Positions 28,353-38,857 of a DNA stretch of 64,000 bases are shown here, piece after piece. The position numbers and the translations under genes are program-made. This stretch comes from Ogataea parapolymorpha DL-1 (Eukaryota > Ascomycota > Pichiomycetes > Pichiales > Pichiaceae): assembly GCF_000187245.1 (NCBI RefSeq), contig NC_027865.1, forward strand, positions 248,001 through 312,000, read 5' to 3'. Positions within the stretch are counted from its first letter, which is position 1, and every line of letters begins with the position of its first letter. Below the pieces are notes generated by a model. The model did not search any database, was not told where the DNA came from, and was given only the letters and a program-made list of their open reading frames with translations.

Positions 28353-29552
28353 TCACTTACTATCGTCACCTCCTACTTCGTACGTGAGCTCTGAGTACGG
28401 TTTTGAGAATAAAGGTGGAGGATAAGGGTCGTTATTCGCAAACTCCATTTCCCGCCAACTGTCAAATAAGTACTGCTGGCATTCTTTGCTGAATTCAATG
28501 ACACCCTTTTGGTCAAACATTTCTCCTTTCTTGTAAGCATCCCACAATTTTTTGCGCTTGTCAGCAAGAACTCGCTCAAGCTGCTTGAATCGAAAATCAA
28601 ACCACTCAGTGTAAAATTCGTCGTGAACAGAACGAGGGAGAATGCTAGGACGAACACTAGTCAGACAACTGTTGTCCAAAATGGGAGCTGTCGGATAATA
28701 GCCAGCCACGGTAGCTATTCTATTTGAATTAGTATTTGGTTTTGTTGCGATGTGTCTGATGACCCTTGCCTGCAAGAGCGTACAATATCCAGGACGAGCA
28801 ATGTTTGGAATAACCAGTGGAGTCTCGTCACCCGTGATGATGACGGTCTCGCCGCCCTTATCTTGGGGACATTCCCACATGATCACACACGCTATTGACG
28901 TTGAGTCATAGTGCTGCCCCAAGATCGATCCCACCTCTTCTGCCTTAAAAATGGGTTTCCCGTCCTCGCCTTTTTCAGGCTCAGGATAAAGCGGTGCGTC
29001 TAGAGGCAAGTCAAAATCTGCCAGGGCAACATTCACATGATTGACATCATACCCATATGTAGTCGTCACATCCATCCCGATCAACTGCGAAAAAATCTCT
29101 TTGAGTCTGGGGTGATCATAGACAGATTTGGTGAATGGAGCATGGCCCTCTTCGGGATATCCAGCTATGTGGAAATCGTGCCGGTTGGTTTTCAAGCTGA
29201 AATCTGGGTTTGTCAACCGTGCATACTTTTTCACAACTTGAGGCTGGAATGCTTCCCATTTCATGATATCGATAGCATCCTCGGTCAGCAAGGGGAACGG
29301 ATAAGTAGCACCGAAGTTATTGATTGGTTTGGTGTGAGTTTTAGTGATTCCTAGATCTTGAAGAGTGAAAGTTTTCGTGGTCTCAAAATACTCGTCTTTC
29401 CAGGCAAGATGCTTCTCGGGATCAAACAGCTGGTTGGGGTTGAAATCAGGTTTACTTTTGATCTTATCCAAAATTGCCTGGACCTCCTTATCCACTGTTT
29501 CCTGAGGCACATCCATAGAATGTGCCCCTGTCAAGTAGTCTTCACAAATCAT
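28353..29552 (-). CDS. Fungal 2-oxoglutarate/Fe(II) oxygenase-like protein, function unknown
   Basis: A 399-aa protein with no S. cerevisiae counterpart that I recognise. The middle region has an HxD pair (GQHYDSTS), a segment MWECPQDKGGETVIITGD and later RHIATKPNTNSNRIATVAGYYP. Together these look like the His-x-Asp...His...Arg arrangement of 2OG-Fe(II) dioxygenases on a double-stranded beta-helix. The N-terminal 130 residues and the helical C-terminus are not assigned. It has no signal peptide or membrane helix. Substrate unknown; the oxygenase call is a motif-based inference. Confidence 0.5.
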   Translation of the reverse strand: MICEDYLTGAHSMDVPQETVDKEVQAILDKIKSKPDFNPNQLFDPEKHLAWKDEYFETTKTFTLQDLGITKTHTKPINNFGATYPFPLLTEDAIDIMKWEAFQPQVVKKYARLTNPDFSLKTNRHDFHIAGYPEEGHAPFTKSVYDHPRLKEIFSQLIGMDVTTTYGYDVNHVNVALADFDLPLDAPLYPEPEKGEDGKPIFKAEEVGSILGQHYDSTSIACVIMWECPQDKGGETVIITGDETPLVIPNIARPGYCTLLQARVIRHIATKPNTNSNRIATVAGYYPTAPILDNSCLTSVRPSILPRSVHDEFYTEWFDFRFKQLERVLADKRKKLWDAYKKGEMFDQKGVIEFSKECQQYLFDSWREMEFANNDPYPPPLFSKPYSELTYEVGGDDSK

Positions 29553-29583
29553 AGTCTGCTCTCCAAAGGGTAGAATCTGCTGG

Positions 29584-29591
29584 TATTTATA
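29584..29591 (-). promoter_or_regulatory. Candidate TATA box of the 2OG-oxygenase-like gene
   Basis: TATAAATA on the minus strand, 32-39 bp upstream of the ATG at 29552. Sequence match only; the distance is short but possible for a compact promoter. Confidence 0.3.
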
Positions 29592-29730
29592 TCTCGTTGG
29601 CCAGCATGGAATCTAGATATCATATGCTCAAAATAGGAAATGCCGATTTGGACCGCATAACTAATTTGGTAATGATAAAATTATTTGATTTATTTTTTCA
29701 GAATAGGTACACCACCGAGCTTGTCCGGAT

Positions 29731-30465
29731 ATGATTCCAAATGCAGAATTTACGATCGTTTCGCGAACTAATCGACCGATAACTAAGGATACAGCTTTTG
29801 AAAGAGCAAAAAGTAGGCTGAGACAACGCTCTGAGCTTATTAGATCCAGCGAGTTGTTTATGGACATCGTCAAGACACTGGAATCGTGGAAACCAAGCTC
29901 GACTGGCTCCTGGAGCAAAGTGCGTTGTTTAGCTCTAGGATCTCCCATTGAAGAGGAGCAGGCTAATTATCAGCTGGCATTTCTGTGCGAAATCAGTAGA
30001 CATTTGAATATTGATACGGTGTCTGTGTACGATCCTGCTTTCACAAAAGACGACAAGCGTTTCTTGTCTTCAGAGTGCGGATTTCAGATTGAAACGTCTT
30101 TTGAGCCACATAATATGGACTGTGTCCTGTTTTTTGTTCCACATGCGCCGATTGACCTACTGGAATCGCTTTTTTCCATCAAACCCAATTATATCTTGAC
30201 TAATGATGTCTCCATTTACACAAACAAGTTCACAGACAAGGAGTACTTCGACAAATATCCACTTTGTGCCACAGTGTGCAATTCTATTGGAACTAAGGTA
30301 GACGATGGGTTTACGGTAGTCAAGAGAAGAAACAAACACACAATCAGTCGCAACGAAATTCCCCTTCCAAAAATCGCAGTGCTCTGTCACAAGATTAATC
30401 CTTACTTTACACGCCCTTGGGCTCATTCCTTTAGCGATCTTTGTCTATATGCATTCAACTCATAA
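29731..30465 (+). CDS. BER1: SRR1-domain protein Ber1
   Basis: A 244-aa protein whose body is an SRR1-like domain: CLALGSPIEEEQANYQLAFL, VSVYDPAFTKDDKRFL, CVLFFVPHAPIDLLES and YILTNDVS are the usual blocks. S. cerevisiae Ber1 (YLR412W) is linked to microtubule processes through a benomyl phenotype; the plant relative acts in clock signalling. The molecular function is unknown. The last 11 bases overlap the end of the convergent BMT2 gene. Confidence 0.82.
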   Translation: MIPNAEFTIVSRTNRPITKDTAFERAKSRLRQRSELIRSSELFMDIVKTLESWKPSSTGSWSKVRCLALGSPIEEEQANYQLAFLCEISRHLNIDTVSVYDPAFTKDDKRFLSSECGFQIETSFEPHNMDCVLFFVPHAPIDLLESLFSIKPNYILTNDVSIYTNKFTDKEYFDKYPLCATVCNSIGTKVDDGFTVVKRRNKHTISRNEIPLPKIAVLCHKINPYFTRPWAHSFSDLCLYAFNS

Positions 30466-31453
30466 CAATACAAAAATTATTTCTCTTCGTTCCTTTATGA
30501 AGCTCTTTTTTGGGAAAGTTGAGTTTTTCGCTCACCCTTCGTTCCCATTGGTAGAGGTAGTATGCGAGTTTGTGCGACTGGTAGTGTCTAATACACTTAA
30601 AACCAAGTGCTCCCATTAGCTCCGATAACCTATTTTCGTCGAAATAGCGAGAATTGACAATACATGGTAATGGTAGCACGAAAAATAAATAAGGTTTTTG
30701 CGAGTGTGGTTTCAGAAACTGAGTTATTCGGTGCATCATTTGACCTCTTAGGTGTGGATCTGGCACAAAATTCACAACTAGCGAACACGAGATCAGATCA
30801 AACTGCTCGGCTGCGCTCTTGGGGAGAGGACGTTCCATAAAATCCTGCTCCAATATATCTGGCTCCTGCGAATGAAGATCTATTTTCACTACCTTTGAAA
30901 AGAGTCCGCATGTCGATACGAGATTTCTCGAGTTCAAACATCCAATCTCGAGAGCCACGGCATTGTCTTTGTTATAGCCTAAGTCTTTGAGCCACTCCAC
31001 CAGCTTCTTGGACGAGTCGCCACCTCTCTGGGAGCTTTGGCCCTGGACAGATGCAGCTTGATAGACTTCCAAACCCCCTCGTTTCTCTATTTCTCCTTCT
31101 ATTCTTCCTAGCTCCTCACAAATCCGATCGAGTTGGAACGAGTTGGTGTTAATGACAGTTGATGGCGGAGGCTTGTTGACTAATAATGTTTCTAATGTAT
31201 GAATTCTCGCTTGCTCAAATCGTTCAAACAGATCAGGGTTGTGTTCTTTGATATATCTGGCTGGATCAGACTCGATTTTGCACTTCCATATCTTTTCCAA
31301 TCTCTTGGTCAATTGGGTTTTATTTTTGAGTAGCACGTGGAACCTGCGGATTAGTTGGCGAGCCCTCAAAGGCTTCAGTACTTTTTGTTTATTCTGCGAG
31401 GACAAAGCGCGCCTGCCTGCTAGTAAGCCTTTCTTCTTATTTCTCGATAACAT
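30455..31453 (-). CDS. BMT2: 25S rRNA adenine-N1 methyltransferase Bmt2
   Basis: A 332-aa methyltransferase. A basic N-terminus (nucleolar-type, rich in Lys/Arg) precedes a Rossmann domain with ALEIGCLNSRNLVS as motif I, FDLISCSLVVNFVPDPHLRG and LPCIVNSRYFD, the Bmt2 signature blocks. It makes m1A in 25S rRNA. The order BMT2, MAK5, SUP45 with alternating strands equals S. cerevisiae YBR141C-YBR142W-YBR143C, which confirms the assignment. It is divergent from MAK5 (78 bp) and overlaps BER1 by 11 bp at the 3' end. Confidence 0.93.
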   Translation of the reverse strand: MLSRNKKKGLLAGRRALSSQNKQKVLKPLRARQLIRRFHVLLKNKTQLTKRLEKIWKCKIESDPARYIKEHNPDLFERFEQARIHTLETLLVNKPPPSTVINTNSFQLDRICEELGRIEGEIEKRGGLEVYQAASVQGQSSQRGGDSSKKLVEWLKDLGYNKDNAVALEIGCLNSRNLVSTCGLFSKVVKIDLHSQEPDILEQDFMERPLPKSAAEQFDLISCSLVVNFVPDPHLRGQMMHRITQFLKPHSQKPYLFFVLPLPCIVNSRYFDENRLSELMGALGFKCIRHYQSHKLAYYLYQWERRVSEKLNFPKKELHKGTKRNNFCIVMS

Positions 31454-31531
31454 CGAAAAACGATATGCAACCTGAAAAAAAATTCAAAAAAAAATTGAAT
31501 TTTTAACTCTAAAAGTTTTGGCCCAAGTTAA

Positions 31532-33649
31532 ATGGTGACTGCCGCACAGAAACTCATTTTGAAGCGCAGGAAGTTGCAGAAACAGCGGCAGAAAAGGCAG
31601 AAAGTTAGCTCTGGCAATGCTGTGCTCAAGAAATCCCAAACAGTGGCTGCCAACGAGCTGAGATGGAAGCCTGTGGAGATCCCAGATACCCTGGACGATT
31701 ACGAGGGATTTTATGGGCTCGAGGAAATCGATGGTGTTGATGTCAAAATGGAAGATGGACAAGTCAAATTTGTTGTGAAAGATGAAGATAAACTTCTCAA
31801 GGAAGGAGAAAAGCCCGATAATATTGATAACCAAGAAGAGGATGCAGAAGATTCAGAAAATGAAGAGAATGACAATGAGCAGCAACAAGATGAGTCTGAG
31901 GGGAATGAAGAAGAAGAAGAAGAATTCGCTGAGAATGAAAAGGAATTGAAGACGAACGTGTTTGCGGCTTTGAAGGAGGACCTGCCAGAGGATGTGGATC
32001 TGCCCGAATGGAGTTCCCTTAACCTTTCTGCTAGCACGTTGCAAGGATTACAAAAGTTAGGATTCCAAAAGCCCACGGAAATTCAGAAAGCTACTATTCC
32101 ACTTGCTGTGGATGGGAAGGATGTTATTGGTAAAGCCATAACTGGTTCTGGTAAGACATTGGCGTATGGTATACCAATCCTTGAGAAAGCTTTGAGCAAC
32201 AAACAAGAGCATCTGAACGGAATCATCTTTACTCCAACCAGAGAACTAGCTAACCAAGTGATGAAGCATTTGCAGGAACTGTTTAAATATACTCCGTTTC
32301 ATGACAAAGCGGTCATCTCTCTCACTGGTGGTCTCTCTATTCAGAAACAGGAGAGATTATTGGGATACAAACCGCGGGTGGTTGTTGCCACCCCAGGGCG
32401 CTTTTTGGAAATACTAGAAAAGAAGACCGAAAATGCAGTGCAACTTGCGTCTGCTGACATTTTAGTTTGCGACGAAGCTGACCGATTACTTCAGGACGGG
32501 CACTTTGATGAATTGGGTAAGATTTTGGAAATCCTCCACAACCACCGCCCAAAGGTGCAGGGCCATAAGTTCCAGTCTCTGGTTTTCTCGGCTACCTTTT
32601 CTCAAGATCTTTTCGGGAAACTGGAGAAAGCCAAGAAGCATGTTTTTGACAGCGAACAAGCGATCGTCAAGATGCTTTCTAAGCATTTGAAATTCCGCTC
32701 CAAACCAGAATATGTGGACGTTAATCCTACAGAGATTGTGGCACACAGCATCACAGAAGCAATGATCCCATGTGGAGCTCAGGAGAGGGATCTCATGCTG
32801 TACTATTTCCTTACCATGTTTCCTGGTGTCACATTGGTATTTGCCAACGCCATTGATTCAGTCAAGAGACTAGCTCCAATGTTGAACAACTTGGGAATCC
32901 CCACCGTGTCGCTACACTCTTCGATGATACAAAAACAACGTCTGAGGTCTCTGGAACGTTTCAAGGCCAACTCCGAAAAAGCTATCAAGGAAAAGAAGTC
33001 TTCCGTGCTGATTGCATCGGATGTTGCTGCCAGAGGGTTAGATATTCCGGGCATCCACCACGTGGTGCATTATCACATCCCTCGTACAGCAGACACCTAC
33101 ATTCACCGCTCTGGAAGAACAGCAAGAGCGGGACGCGAAGGTGTTTCAGTGATACTTTGCTCTCCAAATGAGGCTTCTGGTCCATTAAAGCAGCTCAGAA
33201 GGACTGTTGCTAATAAGGAAGTTGACGATTTGAAAACACTACCACTTGAGATGGACATTTTGGACCAGTTGCGTGAAAGACTCGATTTGAGTGCTAAATT
33301 GGCTCAGGCAGAGCTCAGTAGTCAGATTGTGAACAAAGAGAAAACGTGGATTGAAAAAGCTGCGGACGATCTGGGAATCGAGGACCTGAGCGATTTGGAG
33401 GAGGATGATTTCCTGAAAAGAGATAGAAAGCGGAAAGAGGGCAAGCAATTGACGAAGCAGGACGCAAAAAGCTACAGAGCGCAGTTGAAACACCTGCTGA
33501 GCCAGCCTCTGAGAAAAAGCGGAAGACGATCGTATATTGCCGGAGGCCTGACCAATATTGCGGATCTCCTTGCCAGAGGGGGTGACTCCAATATCTTGGG
33601 ATACGATCAGAAAGATGCACTGCAGGTGCTGAAGAAAAAGAAGAAATAA
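31532..33649 (+). CDS. MAK5: DEAD-box RNA helicase Mak5 (60S biogenesis)
   Basis: A 705-aa helicase of the Mak5/DDX24 group. A basic N-terminus and an acidic low-complexity stretch (about 75-140) precede the Q motif GFQKPTEIQ. Next come Walker A TGSGKT near residue 204, DEAD near 314, SAT and the HRSGRTAR motif VI. The C-terminal extension is Lys-rich. It acts in 60S subunit maturation in the nucleolus. It lies within the conserved BMT2-MAK5-SUP45 block and is convergent with SUP45 (34-bp gap). Confidence 0.95.
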   Translation: MVTAAQKLILKRRKLQKQRQKRQKVSSGNAVLKKSQTVAANELRWKPVEIPDTLDDYEGFYGLEEIDGVDVKMEDGQVKFVVKDEDKLLKEGEKPDNIDNQEEDAEDSENEENDNEQQQDESEGNEEEEEEFAENEKELKTNVFAALKEDLPEDVDLPEWSSLNLSASTLQGLQKLGFQKPTEIQKATIPLAVDGKDVIGKAITGSGKTLAYGIPILEKALSNKQEHLNGIIFTPTRELANQVMKHLQELFKYTPFHDKAVISLTGGLSIQKQERLLGYKPRVVVATPGRFLEILEKKTENAVQLASADILVCDEADRLLQDGHFDELGKILEILHNHRPKVQGHKFQSLVFSATFSQDLFGKLEKAKKHVFDSEQAIVKMLSKHLKFRSKPEYVDVNPTEIVAHSITEAMIPCGAQERDLMLYYFLTMFPGVTLVFANAIDSVKRLAPMLNNLGIPTVSLHSSMIQKQRLRSLERFKANSEKAIKEKKSSVLIASDVAARGLDIPGIHHVVHYHIPRTADTYIHRSGRTARAGREGVSVILCSPNEASGPLKQLRRTVANKEVDDLKTLPLEMDILDQLRERLDLSAKLAQAELSSQIVNKEKTWIEKAADDLGIEDLSDLEEDDFLKRDRKRKEGKQLTKQDAKSYRAQLKHLLSQPLRKSGRRSYIAGGLTNIADLLARGGDSNILGYDQKDALQVLKKKKK

Positions 33650-33683
33650 AGTGCATATAATAATCAATTACAACCCTGCATCA

Positions 33684-34982
33684 TTAGTCACTATAGAATT
33701 CGTCCTCGTCGTCAGAAACCAGTTGTTCGAAATTGACCTTGTATCTCAGCAAGGCACCAATTCCACCAAAGCCCTTCACGAACTGCGCTCCTTCGGAAGA
33801 TCTATCGGTCACAAATTCAAGCGTAGCACCGTAGTTCTTGTAGTTTTCAGCCAGCCACTCGAGGAATGGCATCTCGTCAACAATCTCCATCTCCTGGCCC
33901 GATTTGTCAAACATGTAACTTTTGTCTTCCTGCGATGGCGAAGCATGTGCAATCACCTCATTTCCTTCGGAGTCTTTGAGTGTGTATCTGACGGTGTCGA
34001 GACCTTCGTAGACAATAACAATTTCACAGGCTCCCAGGTCAAGTGCTTTGAGAGTATCCTCGATTCCGTAACAGAATTTACCAGTGTCTTGTGAAATTTC
34101 GTCAAAGTATTGTGTGATCAGCTTCTTCTCCTGGACGAATTTGACATTGGACAGAGTTTCAGCCGAGAGCTCGATTGCCTGGTTAAATCCGTTTTCTCCT
34201 CCGTAAGAAATGTCGACCAGTTTCAATATCTTAGCTTGCAGTCTCTGATCAAACATGTCAGATCTACTCAACTCGGTCTTGAAATCGGCACTACCTGCCA
34301 AAATCAATCCGGCAACGTTGACCTTGTCTCCGGTAATGAAGTTCTGAACAGCCACCTCGGCCACCTTTCTAACATAATTGTGTCTTTTTTCGTCTCTCAA
34401 TCTCGAGAAACGCAATGCAGATTGACCACCTCTTCCGTGCTTCTTTGGAAGGTCGACTGTGAATTTGTGCAAGACTTCTCTGGTGTTACCACAGAGCGTA
34501 CCAAACAAAGCTCCGTTACCGTCCATGACAATGAACCCGAATCTATCGTCACTCTCCAACAATTCAGAGAGCGCCTCGGTATGGAACTTGTTGTCACACA
34601 GGTACAAGGACGTATTAATGGGCTTGAAAGGCTCGAAACCAATGGTCAATTTCTTCTCTTTACCTTGTTCAGTGATAACTTCACCACAGTAGATAACCAG
34701 TCCGTTTTTAGGAACAGAGCTGTAAAGTTTCAGTTTTTGCTGGGTCGAGGTGATGGCAGAAAGCACAGAAAGTCTGTTGACACGCGATTTAATATTGGAA
34801 GCCGTACCGTATTCATCGGTCAACATCTTTTGAATCATAGGGATTTGGCCCTTTGGAGGAATGATCAAAGAAATCATAGAGGTACCGTTACCTCTTGCTT
34901 TCTCAAGAGACTTAATCAGTTTCTTGACCTTCCACATTTGGACGTTCTTCTCGGCTTCATCTTCCGTGATTGCTGGCGCCAT
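33684..34982 (-). CDS. SUP45: Translation release factor eRF1
   Basis: A 432-aa protein, full length. The stop-codon recognition motif NIKS is at 63-66 and the catalytic GGQ at 185-187 ([10 protein letters not shown]). It also has the YxCxxxF-type pocket region in domain 1 and the acidic C-terminus (DDEDEFYSD) that contacts eRF3. Standard eRF1 motifs with three stop codons in use across the window imply the standard termination code. Confidence 0.99.
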   Translation of the reverse strand: MAPAITEDEAEKNVQMWKVKKLIKSLEKARGNGTSMISLIIPPKGQIPMIQKMLTDEYGTASNIKSRVNRLSVLSAITSTQQKLKLYSSVPKNGLVIYCGEVITEQGKEKKLTIGFEPFKPINTSLYLCDNKFHTEALSELLESDDRFGFIVMDGNGALFGTLCGNTREVLHKFTVDLPKKHGRGGQSALRFSRLRDEKRHNYVRKVAEVAVQNFITGDKVNVAGLILAGSADFKTELSRSDMFDQRLQAKILKLVDISYGGENGFNQAIELSAETLSNVKFVQEKKLITQYFDEISQDTGKFCYGIEDTLKALDLGACEIVIVYEGLDTVRYTLKDSEGNEVIAHASPSQEDKSYMFDKSGQEMEIVDEMPFLEWLAENYKNYGATLEFVTDRSSEGAQFVKGFGGIGALLRYKVNFEQLVSDDEDEFYSD

Positions 34983-35019
34983 GTTGGAATAAAAATGTAC
35001 AATATTAGTTTTGCTTAAC

Positions 35020-35030
35020 GAAAATTTTTC
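35020..35030. promoter_or_regulatory. RRPE-like element between SUP45 and GCD2
   Basis: GAAAATTTTTC (GAAAAATTTTC on the minus strand) lies 38 bp from the SUP45 start and 220 bp before GCD2. It matches the RRPE core found upstream of growth-regulated translation genes. Confidence 0.4.
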
Positions 35031-35249
35031 ATACTGCGTCGATCGTTGGCTAGATTTGCGCCAGAAGCCATGGTGGGGGATTCACAGCTCTTTCAAATGC
35101 ACGAAAGGAGACTTGATAGATAACCGTGTGTCTAGTTCGCTATCGCTCCACCTCCAATGCTCTCTGGGAATCGGTACCTGCGCACATCCAGATGGCTGCT
35201 CTGCGTCGATCGACTCTAAAAGTTTTGTTTCCCAAATCTCTTTTCACCC

Positions 35250-36665
35250 ATGTCTGAACCTACTCCTGCTCCTGTGCCCACTCCCGCAGATAAACAGCTT
35301 TCTAATAAGGAGCTCAAAGAGCTCAAAAAGAAAGAAAAGGCCGCCAAGCGCGCGGCTGCCAAAGGTGGCTCCTCCGGTTCTGAGTCCGCGTCGACAAAAC
35401 AGAAAGAGTCCAAAGATTCCAATGGTAAACCTCCAACAGCCACACACATCAAAAAGCAGCTGAACTCCGCCAAAATCATTGAGTCCGATCGTAAAGTGCC
35501 TACGATGTTTGGACACCTGGAGACCAGAGAACAGCGTATTTCTTCGTCTCCCCAGATAGCTAGTATTGTTCATCCGAAAATCCTGGCACTCACGCTTAAA
35601 ATCTCAACCTACAAAATCGTGGGCTCCACTGCCCGCTGCCAGGCAATGCTTGAGGCATTTAAGGACGTTATTCTATCTTACCAAACTCCAGACAATGCTT
35701 CACTGCAGCGAAATCTCACCTCCCACCTGTCTCATCAAATTGAGTATTTAAAAACAGGTAGGCCTCTCAGTATTTCAATGGGAAATGCAATCAGATGGCT
35801 CAAACAGCGGATATCCATTATACCAATCGACCTGAGCGACGAGGTTGCAAAAAACCAGGTAATTCAAGAAATAGATCTCTACATCCAAGAAAAAATTCTC
35901 TACTCGGATAAGGTTATCACCCAATTTGCATCCACCCACATCCATGACGGCTCAAAACTTCTTACCTATGGACATTCGGAGGTGCTAAAAAAGCTGTTTA
36001 AATACTGCGCTGTGGAGGAGAATAAGTCCTTTGATATTTACATCATCGACTCAAAACCTTTATTCGAGGGTAAGAAATTGGCCAGAGAATTATCTGCTGT
36101 TCCTAATATCAAATGCCATTATAATCTTATCAACTCGTTATCCACGATATTAGAAAGATCTGACATAGACTTTTGTTTCTTAGGTGCTCACTCGATGCTC
36201 TCCAACGGCAGACTGTATTCACGCGTCGGAACTGCTATGATTGCGATGGCTTCTAAGAATAAGAACATTCCCGTGTTGGTGTGTTGCGAATCCATGAAGT
36301 TCAGCGATAAGGTTCAGTTGGATTCTGTGACTCTCAATGAGCTCGGTGATTCCGAAGATGTCATCAATACCAAACCATTCGTGAAAACGGGATCCAATTT
36401 GAATCAATTTCTGATCTCTTTGCAGAACAAGGAGCCTAAGAAGCCACAGCAGCAAGGTACCAAGAAAGACAAAAGGGAACTTCAGCTAGCAGATAGTGAA
36501 TCGCCTGTGCTGAACAACTGGAAAGAGCTCAAACCTCTCAATATACTGAATGTTTTATATGATCTGACTCCTCCAGAATATATTCAGAAGGTCATTACCG
36601 AGCTAGGCGCTCTACCACCATCCTCTGTGCCAGTCATTTTGAGAGAATATAAAACAAATGCATGA
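35250..36665 (+). CDS. GCD2: eIF2B delta subunit
   Basis: A 471-aa regulatory subunit of the eIF2 guanine-nucleotide exchange factor. A Lys/Ala-rich N-terminus is followed by the alpha/beta/delta-type helical domain and the Rossmann-like C-terminal half. Recognisable blocks are LLTYGHSEVLKKLFKYC, YIIDSKPLFEGKKLARELS, FCFLGAHSMLSNGRLYSRVG and the end DLTPPEYIQKVITELGALPP. It is shorter than S. cerevisiae Gcd2 (651 aa), mainly in the N-terminus. It is near PIL1, as in S. cerevisiae (YGR083C and YGR086C). Confidence 0.95.
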   Translation: MSEPTPAPVPTPADKQLSNKELKELKKKEKAAKRAAAKGGSSGSESASTKQKESKDSNGKPPTATHIKKQLNSAKIIESDRKVPTMFGHLETREQRISSSPQIASIVHPKILALTLKISTYKIVGSTARCQAMLEAFKDVILSYQTPDNASLQRNLTSHLSHQIEYLKTGRPLSISMGNAIRWLKQRISIIPIDLSDEVAKNQVIQEIDLYIQEKILYSDKVITQFASTHIHDGSKLLTYGHSEVLKKLFKYCAVEENKSFDIYIIDSKPLFEGKKLARELSAVPNIKCHYNLINSLSTILERSDIDFCFLGAHSMLSNGRLYSRVGTAMIAMASKNKNIPVLVCCESMKFSDKVQLDSVTLNELGDSEDVINTKPFVKTGSNLNQFLISLQNKEPKKPQQQGTKKDKRELQLADSESPVLNNWKELKPLNILNVLYDLTPPEYIQKVITELGALPPSSVPVILREYKTNA

Positions 36666-36691
36666 TCATTGTGTAATAAATATTAATCGAG

Positions 36692-38539
36692 TCACTTTAT
36701 TTGAACACTTTTCAATTCTTCGTCCTCCCCTAGCTTCAATTTCTCCACATATGTTTCCAACTTCTTCCAATGCTGTTGCCTCAAATCCTTCTGGTTCTTC
36801 TCCTCTTTGGTCTGCTCCTCATATAATATACAACATCTATCATAAACGATCGGGTTAGTATCCATGAAAATCTTAAGAGCGTTGTAGGCAAGGGATGATA
36901 TTGTACGATTCCAGTTGTTCGGTTCATCGTAATTGAAGTCCATAGACGGTTGTTGTTGCTGTTGCTCGATTGCATCCAGTTCTGGTTGGGCCAGATCAAA
37001 TAAGGCAGGGAAAATAATGGGCAGAATATTCTCTGCGTTTTCAGTGACAAGTGAAACGAAGTACTCGTTATTAAAATAACAAAGCACCTTTTCGCTGACC
37101 TGAAAATGAGGCGATGATATGCATTTTGCTAGTTGAGCAAAAAGAGGGATTTCAATCCTCTGGAATTCCTGAGAATCAATTATTTCAAAAATGTCTTCAA
37201 TTTCGTTCAAAAACATCAATTCCTTAGGAGAGTTAATCTTTGGCCAGTAGCGTAATAATCCCATGATCACTTCCTCAGTCAAACTGGGATCCTTTTCCAG
37301 AAACTGCAAAATACAATAAGCCAGCTGGGGGTGGTATAAAGACAAGCACCTGGCCTTATGCAAAGGTATCAAAACTCTAATCAAGAAGACTTTATGCTCC
37401 TCTTTCAATGGAAGAGCGAAACCGTTGATAATGGAGCCTAAAATTTCCAGCAACTCCGATATTCCGTTGAACCTGCCAGTCTCGTAAACAAAATTGAGGA
37501 ATATGTTGCTTATAGACTTCCTGATAAATGATCTCAGACTCAAAAACTTTCCATAAATTCTGTGCAAGGTAGTCTTGAGGCAGTCTCTTTCTCTATTGTC
37601 CTCGCTATCAAACAACTCAAGCAATGTGAGCACAAACTTGTGATCAATGTAAGGTTTAGCAACTGAGTTGTTGAAATCTGGGCTTTCCACGAACCTGAGG
37701 AAGAACTCATACACCATCTGCATATGAGGCCAGGCAAGCTCATACACGGGTTCGTCTTCGTCAGGGTCATATATCTCTCCGACCGGATTCACAGGAGGAG
37801 GTATAGGCCTAAAAATGTTGACCTTGAACATGTCGACAACATGTTCGTACATCTCTGGGGTGAATGTCATTCTCGTAGTACTTATGAAAGACGTTAACTC
37901 GTGTAAAGTTACTCTTTTCAATTCTTTGCCTTGTATATCGGAGGAAGGGTCGTAAAAGTCAAACATGATCTTACACTGGTCAACTTTCTGAATGAAAAGT
38001 TCAACATGGTACTCTGGATCAACTTCATCAAAACTTGCCAATTTTTCGAAAGGTCGGTGGTCAGTGGTTGGCTCAAATCTTGAAGAGGAATGTCTTTGAG
38101 GAGTCTTAGGTTTCAAACCGATATCATCTTTCGGAATCTTGTCGAAAGCCAGTGAATGGTGAGATGTATGCAATTTGGATATTTCTAGGTCTGGTGACAC
38201 AACATCGTCGCCTCTAGTCGATCCAGAGGCTGTCACAGGTGTTGGGGTTTGTATCTGCGGGGCTTGGGATTGTAGGACCGACTTGCTGGATGATGTTGAA
38301 GATGGGGAACCTGCTAAAGAATTGTCTACTGCTGAGTGTATCGATGACTGTTCTGAAGACCCGGATTGTGATTTTTTCACTGGAATTGCTCCTATGCTGG
38401 AAGACGTGGAACTTGACAGCGAACTTGAAGACTTTTGTTTTTCCGGCTTCTTATTGATTTCTTCCTTTTTATCCTTTTTCTTCTCTCCCTTGGAAGATCC
38501 AGCTTTAGACCTGAATCTTTGTTTAAATCCTTTCATCAT
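36692..38539 (-). CDS. RTS1: PP2A regulatory subunit B' (B56) Rts1
   Basis: A 615-aa protein. A Ser/Lys-rich low-complexity N-terminus (1 to about 130) is followed by the B56 HEAT-like solenoid (about 160-580). Blocks include [76 protein letters not shown] and the Gln-run insert before [19 protein letters not shown]. It targets PP2A to kinetochores, the bud neck and stress responses. It is convergent with GCD2 (26-bp gap). Confidence 0.97.
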   Translation of the reverse strand: MMKGFKQRFRSKAGSSKGEKKKDKKEEINKKPEKQKSSSSLSSSTSSSIGAIPVKKSQSGSSEQSSIHSAVDNSLAGSPSSTSSSKSVLQSQAPQIQTPTPVTASGSTRGDDVVSPDLEISKLHTSHHSLAFDKIPKDDIGLKPKTPQRHSSSRFEPTTDHRPFEKLASFDEVDPEYHVELFIQKVDQCKIMFDFYDPSSDIQGKELKRVTLHELTSFISTTRMTFTPEMYEHVVDMFKVNIFRPIPPPVNPVGEIYDPDEDEPVYELAWPHMQMVYEFFLRFVESPDFNNSVAKPYIDHKFVLTLLELFDSEDNRERDCLKTTLHRIYGKFLSLRSFIRKSISNIFLNFVYETGRFNGISELLEILGSIINGFALPLKEEHKVFLIRVLIPLHKARCLSLYHPQLAYCILQFLEKDPSLTEEVIMGLLRYWPKINSPKELMFLNEIEDIFEIIDSQEFQRIEIPLFAQLAKCISSPHFQVSEKVLCYFNNEYFVSLVTENAENILPIIFPALFDLAQPELDAIEQQQQQPSMDFNYDEPNNWNRTISSLAYNALKIFMDTNPIVYDRCCILYEEQTKEEKNQKDLRQQHWKKLETYVEKLKLGEDEELKSVQIK

Positions 38540-38857
38540 TTTGAGAGCTTGATATATCGTAAATTGCGATTACACAAGATGAGGTTTTTTGTTATGTACA
38601 ACCAAATCAGAGTAACTTGAAGCCAAAACCGATTGAATGAGGGCAATTCTTACAAAGGATGCACTAATGGACTGCCTCTTCGTATAATGTGCTGGGGTTG
38701 ATGACTGTGCCTTATTTATTTGAAACGAATCGCTCTTGTTAGATGTGGGAAAAAAGAAAACAATTCGTTCACTCGCCACAAGTGGCCAGCAGTCAGAAAA
38801 AAAACTACAAGAATCTATGCATCGCCACACGACATCATGTTTGTTGTATGTAGCAAC
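38540..38857. other. Intergenic 318 bp between SYM1 and RTS1
   Basis: RTS1 promoter region and SYM1 3' end, both on the minus strand. AT-rich with short A-tracts; no gene, repeat or RNA signal was seen. Confidence 0.6.
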
